Under the pieces are notes generated by a model. The model saw nothing but the letters and a program-made list of their open reading frames with translations, did no database searches and was not told where the DNA came from. Shown in pieces: positions 58,055 to 64,000 of a DNA stretch of 64,000 bases. This stretch comes from Cryptomeria japonica (lineage: Eukaryota > Streptophyta > Pinopsida > Cupressales > Cupressaceae). The first letter of the stretch is position 1. Each line of letters opens with the position of its first letter. The DNA lies in the NCBI RefSeq assembly GCF_030272615.1, contig NC_081410.1, forward strand, positions 185,677,619-185,741,618, written 5' to 3'. The translations under genes and the position numbers were made by a program.

Positions 58055-59165
58055 TCAGTTAGATGAAGAATCTCCTACTGGTGGAGTGATACTTTGTTCT
58101 ACTAGTGAAGGAATAGTCTCATCAACATTCTGATCTATCTTTCTAATCCTTTGTTTTGAAAATTCTTGCTTTACCTCATCAATCTTCTCTTTACCTTTCA
58201 AGTTGGGTCCTTTATTATTTGTAGGTGATGCCTTACTTCTACAAAATTTTGTAATATGTCCAATCTTGTTACAAGCATAACAAGTCACATTATTTTTCTA
58301 AATAGATTTTCCATATCCTATGCCAGTATGTGTTTTGCATTGATTAGATAAGTGTCCAAATCTTCCACAAACATAACATCTTACATTCATTTTGCATTTT
58401 TTTGAATTATGACCAATTTTGTTGCATTTAGAACATTGACCAGTGGGTGCATTAGTGTTCTGATAGTTTCTAGATCTACATTGATTTTCTCTATGACTAT
58501 ACTTGTTACAGTTAAAGTATTTCCCATTAAATTTGTAGGCATTAGGTTGTCTTATCAGTTTACTATGATCATGATTGTTTGGAATACCAGAGCTTTCACC
58601 AACTTCAAAGCCAAGTCCATTAGTATCTCCATTAGGTTTCTGATTTTTCAGCATATCATCAAGTTCTTTTGAACTTTTCTTGAATTTCTCTTTATGTTGA
58701 CTTGCAGTAGCCAACTCATTTTCCAAGAAATCCTTCTGTCTCATGAGTTCAATTTTATCATGTTCCATGTGAATTAGATCTGTCTTTAACATATTATTTT
58801 CATCATTGAGTCTTAGATTTTCATTTCCAACATCATTCATTCTCCTAGCCAAGTCATCTTCATTTTCTTTCTGTCTTCAGTGTCTTTACAAAATCTCATA
58901 GTCATATCTTGCATCTCATTCCTCAAGGTCATGTTTTCTTGCTTCATCTTGCTTAAAATATCATTAAGAGTTTCCTTTTCATCATCATCATTCTGTATCT
59001 TCTCATGAAGTTCTCTTCTTTTGTTTCTAGCAATAGTAAGACTCTCCTAAAGTCCTTGAATGATTTCTTGTGTAGCCTTCAGATCATCTTCAAGTTTGAT
59101 ATTCTTCAACTTTCTGCATCATAATCTGCAAGAGTTGTTTCCAATTTCTTTCTCAAGTTATCCAT
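58055..59165 (-). pseudogene. ORF1 of element D: Gag-like coiled coil with zinc knuckles
   Basis: Starts near 59165 (DNLRKKLETTLADYDAE) with a coiled coil interrupted by a frameshift and stops, becomes open at 58852 (RRMNDVGNENLRLNDENNML, then heptads), then knuckles YFNCNKYSHRENQC (first Cys lost), CSKCNKIGHNSKKC, CYVCGRFGHLSNQC and, after a TAG at 58298, CYACNKIGHITKFC. A Lys/Glu tail ends at 58055. Four knuckles, as in C. The start of the coiled coil matches that of element F (REILNP / LEIALEDYD). Confidence 0.85.
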
Positions 59166-59221
59166 CTATACTGGTGTTAGAATCTCCCTCAAGTTGTTAG
59201 GATTTTGAAAAAAGAGGACCA

Positions 59222-59234
59222 GGCTCTGAGAGCA
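59222..59234 (-). other. Primer binding site of element D
   Basis: Minus-strand TGCTCTCAGAGCC, matching TGGTATCAGAGCC at 11 of 13 positions, two bases from the LTR edge. Confidence 0.82.
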
Positions 59235-59236
59235 AT

Positions 59237-60001
59237 TGTTAGGATTCCCAAATATACTGAGAGGGGGGGGGGGTGAATTAGTATCTAACTGGTAAATAGA
59301 TTTTCTAAATTTATTGAATAAATTGCATTCCAAAACAGTGTACCGGTAAGCAAGAAATAATGCAGTAAATATGAACAATAGACACAACATAGAAAGCACA
59401 CCATAACATGAGATATTTAACGAGGAAACCCAGTGTGGGAAAAACCTCAGTGAGATTTGTGACCCATAATATTCACTCACTGGCCAATGAATGGATATTA
59501 CTTACAATAGGGGCATGCATATGCAAGAAGGCCAACTGCCTAAAGCTCACCGCTTAATTACAAAAGGAAGTCTCACTGACTTACAAAATGGATTATGCAA
59601 ATCCAATATAATGTACTGCTTTAGCTTAGAATTTGCTATGCCATGTTCAGTACCGGTTTAAGCTCATACAATAACCATAAACCTTACTCCAAAATCTGCC
59701 TTAATATTCGCACATTACTTTTGCAATAATCTTCCCATGTTCGCATCTAAAATGATCTACAAGATCTCATACTTATATATGATTCTTATTACAATATGCC
59801 TTGTCATCTTACAAAAAGATGTTACAACTAAATACAATATACAATAAACAAAATCTTGTCGGCCAGGGTGCCGGTAAACTATCTTCCGGTGTAGAGTTTG
59901 TCGGTGCCGGTGCCTGTCGGTGCTATAGGATTGCAAGGTTGCCACCAAAGAAAATACCTTTAATCACCTACAATTTCTCATTGGAGTGTGCAATGCCAAC
60001 A
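59237..60001 (-). repeat. 5' LTR of element D
   Basis: TGTTAGGATTCCC to GCAATGCCAACA. The hairpin ATACTGA (59254-59260) / TTAGTAT (59278-59284) has one mismatched pair in element sense, so it has begun to decay, in contrast to the left LTR. The G-tract is longer than in the left LTR. Confidence 0.93.
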
Positions 60002-60262
60002 ACATGTGGCTTGGTTGATGAGAATTAATGTTGATTTGCCACCGAGGTTGCTTCATAAAATCTTGTTTTTTGAGATTTTGATTGTAAAAGGCTTTCACGA
60101 AGGGTTAGCGGAGACTAAGTTTCTAGCTTGTGTGAGTTTTCTGGTGATAAGTAAGTTGTTCTGCGATAGCTATATTTGCAATTTTTGCTCTTGTGTGTTG
60201 GGATTGTCTAGTTCTGGAAAATTTGAAGGGTTGTTTGAATCAAAAAGTTAAAATAAGATAAA
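60002..60262. other. Flank of element D
   Basis: The target into which D inserted, continuing from 47271. No gene; it leads into the decayed ORF at 60263. Confidence 0.4.
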
Positions 60263-62907
60263 CCCTAAATTATCAAAATGGCACGATGATGAGAATTCAA
60301 AGGGAAAATAGATTATCAGGAAAGGGCCATCTGTGATGATTTTTTAGAATAATTGGTTCAGTCTACGAATAGTTCTACCAAACAAAAAAAACTTGTACCC
60401 AAATCTTCTCGCTTGCAAATTGGTGATGGTTTGTTCAATAAAGGACATTGGTGAAGAGATCGCCAGATAGGCATGTCTGGTTTAAATCTGTTCAGGGTGG
60501 GGTTTAGTCAGTGAAATGCATCTGCTCATGCAAAAAACCTATGACAATTAGATATCGGGAAATTGGTGGTCCCTGGAGTTTTTATGGATGTTGACTTGTT
60601 GACCCAAATTGCAAAGAATTATGACTCTGTTACCAGAATTGTAAGGAATGTAAGTGGAAGTCATTTGATTGAAGTTGCAACTGATGAGATTAGAAGGGTT
60701 TTCCAGCTAAATGAACCTTCAAATTATCTAGAGCTGATTGATTTGGAAATGTTAAAGAAGGTCTATGATACTCAAAAAGATCATCTTAGAGGTGGACCAA
60801 TGAGGGAATTCTTTTCAAAAATAGGAGGGCTATCTTGACTTTGTCCAGTATTTTGATAAAAGCTATGATCCACTAAAGAGATTTCATCCATTTGGGGAAA
60901 AGGTAAAGTCTCTAATAGAATATTTTGATGACACCATGAAAACCATAAATGAGAAAAAAGATGCAGTAAAAAAGGCAGATCCTGAAAAGGCCAAACTAAT
61001 CTTGACTAAATGTATCTTTGCTAAGATCATTCCTCTTGGTGAATATGTAATGTGTAAGAAATCAGGCTATAATGTGGTGATGCCTAGGAGGGATGATCCT
61101 TCTACATCAAAGGGGAAAAGGCCAATGGAGGATGCTCCTAAGTTCTAGACTTCCCCAAAGAGGCAGAGATTGGAGGAAGAGGCACAACCAAGTGAAGCTA
61201 TGTATTCACCTTCCCAATTCTCATTACCTATAGGTGATGAGAAGGCCATAGCTAAGAAACAACTGCAATTAGGAAGCTTGGGAAAAATTTCTTTTACTTA
61301 TGGATAATTGCAGGAGGGAGTGCCATAGAAGCCAACAGGTGCTAAAATGGATTTAACTATTAACGAATTTATTGAAAGAGAATTGGATCTTGTTATAAAA
61401 TAGGTCTTTGATGAGTTTTTGGCCGATGACAATTTTGTGAGGTCAGGAGCCTTTTTGCAATTTGTTTGGAGAAAGCATATGGATCAGTTTAAGGAGAGAT
61501 GTGAAAAAGGATAAGTTGAACAACCAAATAAAGATCCATCTACTATTGAAGTAGAAATTAAACAAGAAATGCTAAAAGAATTTGAGATGATTACCCTAGA
61601 GGAGGGGATAAAATTAATTGAAAGTGCTGGAGTACTAATTCTCCCAAATTGGGATATAGCAGATGTTGTGGTTTTTGATGTAGTAAGAAAAGAAACTAAG
61701 CCCTTGGAGGGGATAACCTATAGTAACGACCATGTAGCTCTTGTAGTGTGGTCATTAAAAAGATAAGAGAACAAAAGAAGAGGTGAATCCTCAAGGTCTG
61801 ATTACTTAGGGGGGATGATAGTGAAGAGGGTCAAAGATACAGGTGCAACAAAAGCTGCTAGCATGACTTTAGAGTGCTAATTTTGGAATGGAAGTGGCCA
61901 AGAAGGATGCAAAGGAGAAGGCAGATCTTCAGGTAAAATTAGAAGTAATTCTCAAGGCTTACAATGATGCAAAGTTTGAAATCACTTATAAGGACAATAC
62001 AATTGCAGAATAAAAATGTAGATTGGAAGGACAACAACAAAAGGATGGGTCCTCTCAATTGATGATTGCCTCTTCTCCTGCCAAGCCCCCTTCTTCCAGT
62101 CCTATCATTGAATTTCCTCCTTCCCCCATGACTTATAGCTTTCAGTTAACATAGAGTCTTCAAGATGAAATTGAAAAGTTAAAGTAGGCTCAGTCAATAT
62201 TGGCAAATAAGTATGAAGAAAAACTCAGAGACACTATTTTGAAATTTACCAATAGTGTTGAGGTAGCAATTGTACATTTGAACATGAAAAGAATAATGAA
62301 TCTCTTGGATTCTTTGAAGGAGGAAAAGGCTGCTTTGGAGCCAGTCTTAGACAAGTGGATTGCAAGAGAAGTGGAGTTAGATTCAATATATTCATTATAT
62401 CAGGAAGAAGTAGATGTTGATAATATAATTAAGTCTACTTATGAATTAGTTAAAGACTTGTCTAGGTTTGTAGCTAAAAGAATAAACATTGAAAGAGTGG
62501 CAAATTTATTCTGAAAGGAATATGCCAAGGAAAAGTTTGAATTGTTTCCTGGAGGTTTCTTAAGTGCAAACAAAATGAAAGACAAGGGAGTGTGGATTGA
62601 GGAGCTAGATCACAAGCTGTCTCAAAGGATAAATAATATTATAAACATGGATAATACCTTTTTGTTTATTCAAATTATTGAGTAAATTGAAAAGGAAAAA
62701 CCATATTTTGGCTTTTTAGAAAAGGAGGTTAAACAATTAAGGATGAAATGAAAAACTTTGAATTAACAAAAGCTTGAAATTATCAACTTTCCTTGGCCCA
62801 ATGATGATAAGTTCAAAGTATGGGAAAGCAAGTACATTTTGAAAGAGACAGGAGAACAAGAAGGTCCCACTGATTCTCTAGCATGTGATAGTTCACTAAC
62901 ATCTTGA
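60263..62907 (+). pseudogene. Decayed long ORF E, distant ORF2-like protein
   Basis: Plus-strand coding text with many stops and shifts. Readable parts: 60563-60838 (PGVFMDVDLLTQIAKNYDSV, then RIVRNVSGSHLIEVATDEIRRVFQL), 60936-61148, 61569-61766 (ITLEEGIKLIESAGVLILPN), 62200-62514 and on to 62907. The RIVRNVSG..HLIEV..DEIRRVFQL block lines up with IVLSRVHG..LWLDSIHKIIREEVKVVTGL of element D ORF2, and the later KSKxN-poor helical part with its coiled coil. I infer a diverged relative of ORF2 but the match is short; a plant mobile domain type protein is another option. No LTR pair was found around it. Confidence 0.5.
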
Positions 62908-63848
62908 AGCAGTTGGGTTTTTTGTAATAGATTTTGGGTAATTGGAACCTTGAAGTGTTGAGGACACCTGGCACCCGATCTGTGAATATAGGAAGGTTAG
63001 TTATCTAAAATATGTTGCACATTTGCTTGGAAAAGCACACTGGTATCTCCACCACAATTAACAGATCGTTAATCAAAATATCTTAAGACAAAGGCGCCAC
63101 ATGTCAGGAAACTGCCCTTTTGGTCGTTTTCCAGCTGGATGAGCAATTAGTTATAGAAGCATGCATTCCAAAAGTAGTTATGCTTCTCCCTCAATTGCAG
63201 TCTTGTAATTGGTGTAACTTTTGAAGAGAATGATTGTCAAGATAGGAATATTCTTTTGGGGAAGTCTGAAGCTTGTTGCATCCAAAGTTCTATTAAAGGA
63301 TACCAGGAATACCTAGAAAGCATCACAAAATTTGGTATCGAAGCTCTGGCGAAATATATGCGGACTTTTTTTTTGGCATTTTGAATCATTCTTGTATCTC
63401 TATAATCTTTGATGAGGGAATAATAATATACAGTAAAAATATTTTGAGCTTGTATTTGTGTTGTCTTTATGTTTGCATGTTGGTTTTCATTTTTAATTAG
63501 ATAATCAAGGATTTTTTAATTAGATGGTTTACAAGGAAATTAATGGGAATGTTTTAAGTCTTTTTTCTCAAGGAGTAAAATTAAATATACTTAATTCATC
63601 TTCATTGATATGAGTATATTCACATGAATTTGATGACTAGGTCTAGTATAGATTAGAAGTTTGTATATGTCAGGCATATACAAATTTAATAGATCAAAAA
63701 TAGTGATATGTATATGAATTTTGTTGTCAGATTTTAGTTTGGTTTTTGTTGACTCTGATGCCCAGATAATGCACAAGTCTAAATTGCTAGTATTTGTGAC
63801 ATCTTTGTGGTCCCATACAATCAAAAAAAATTGTCATTCATGTTTGGT
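62908..63848. other. Possible LTR remnant and AT-rich DNA
   Basis: No gene. At 63333-63349 TGGTATCGAAGCTCTGG resembles a primer binding site with one missing base in TGGTATCAGAGC, so an LTR of a plus-strand element could end near 63325; its start was not found. The remainder to 63848 is AT-rich. Confidence 0.35.
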
Positions 63849-64000
63849 TGTACTCTGGTATTATGGATTAATAAAATGTTGAAAGACATAAAGGTAAAAT
63901 GCAAAGAACCTATAATCATTTATTGTGATAATTCAACAACAATTGATATATCAAAGAATCTGGTATTTCACTCTAAGACTAAGCATGTTTCTATCAAATA
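63849..64000 (+). pseudogene. pol: Copia RNase H fragment at the window edge
   Basis: Encodes VLWINKMLKDIKVKCKEP, then IYCDNSTTIDISKN and HSKTKHVSIKY. Close at DNA level to Copia I 40087-40215. Upstream of 63849 the RNase H text stops abruptly, so this is a truncated piece or the edge of an insertion; it continues beyond the window. Confidence 0.85.

Larger units (their letters stand above)
47272..60001 (-). mobile_element. Element D: non-autonomous LTR retrotransposon without pol, hosting Copia H
   Basis: LTRs 47272-48056 and 59237-60001 with flanking pentamers GCATG and ACATG (one mismatch). On the minus strand the order is 5' LTR, PBS, Gag-like ORF1 (59165-58055), ORF2 (57751-48270), PPT, 3' LTR. 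Copia H splits ORF2. Without H the element is about 6.75 kb. No pol domain of its own is present; the only pol in the interval belongs to H and has its own LTRs and TSD. Same organisation as element C, though the LTRs differ in sequence. Confidence 0.92.

Noticed and set aside
1-64000. The window starts and ends in Copia RNase H text, as if the two ends joined.
   Set aside because: The motif KYHFLREK follows HVSIKY in every Copia of this type; the end bases do not continue into the first bases without extra sequence. Two separate fragments explain it.

Overview
This 64-kb window looks like intergenic DNA of a large-genome seed plant. It is AT-rich, has long (TA)n and (GA)n tracts, and consists almost entirely of nested LTR retrotransposons: Copia, chromodomain Gypsy and non-autonomous derivatives. 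I found no intact host gene, tRNA or rRNA. A gymnosperm or another plant with a repeat-bloated genome would fit, but the sequence does not settle the species.

Layout. 1-6.7 kb: the 3' end of a Copia pol, a (GA)32 microsatellite, and two inverted remnants (A plus, F minus) of a pol-less element family whose LTRs are 2700-3610 and 5772-6666. 7.2-10.6 kb: decayed LTRs K and L. 10.7-15.3 kb: non-coding DNA with (TA)n tracts, a telomere-like hairpin (11576-11603) and an isolated CpG-rich patch (11639-11945). 15.5-16.65 kb: a diverged minisatellite of about 75-bp units, each holding a GGGATAAG motif and its inverted copy. 17.2-19.0 kb: an LTR end and an ORF2 remnant (B, minus). 19.2-23.4 kb: Copia G (minus), interrupted by non-autonomous element C (23483-31086). 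31.2-46.3 kb: chromovirus-type Gypsy J (minus), carrying a solo LTR M (33109-34146, TSD ACCTA) and a full-length Copia I (35123-41784, TSD ACAAC). 46.4-47.3 kb: a gag scrap and a degenerate repeat of about 140 bp. 47272-60001: non-autonomous element D (minus, TSD GCATG/ACATG), split by full-length Copia H (49894-55866, TSD GATAT). 60.2-62.9 kb: another decayed ORF2-like frame (E). 63.8-64 kb: a Copia RNase H fragment.

The most interesting content is a family of LTR elements (C and D with both LTRs; A, B, F and probably E as fragments). They encode a coiled-coil Gag-like protein with about four zinc knuckles, plus a second long ORF of about 1,070-1,160 codons in place of pol. Their 3' ends (the bases CCAAAGGGGGAGAT then TGTTGG) and their LTR cores match those of the autonomous Copia I, which suggests they are copied in trans. 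Nearly all LTRs here also carry a hairpin whose loop is a C-tract and whose stem bases differ between families while pairing is kept.

All coding regions carry stops or frameshifts, so they are annotated as pseudogenes or element parts. Boundaries supported by TG..CA ends, PBS, PPT and target-site duplications are reliable. The 6.7-17.2 kb stretch is the least resolved part.
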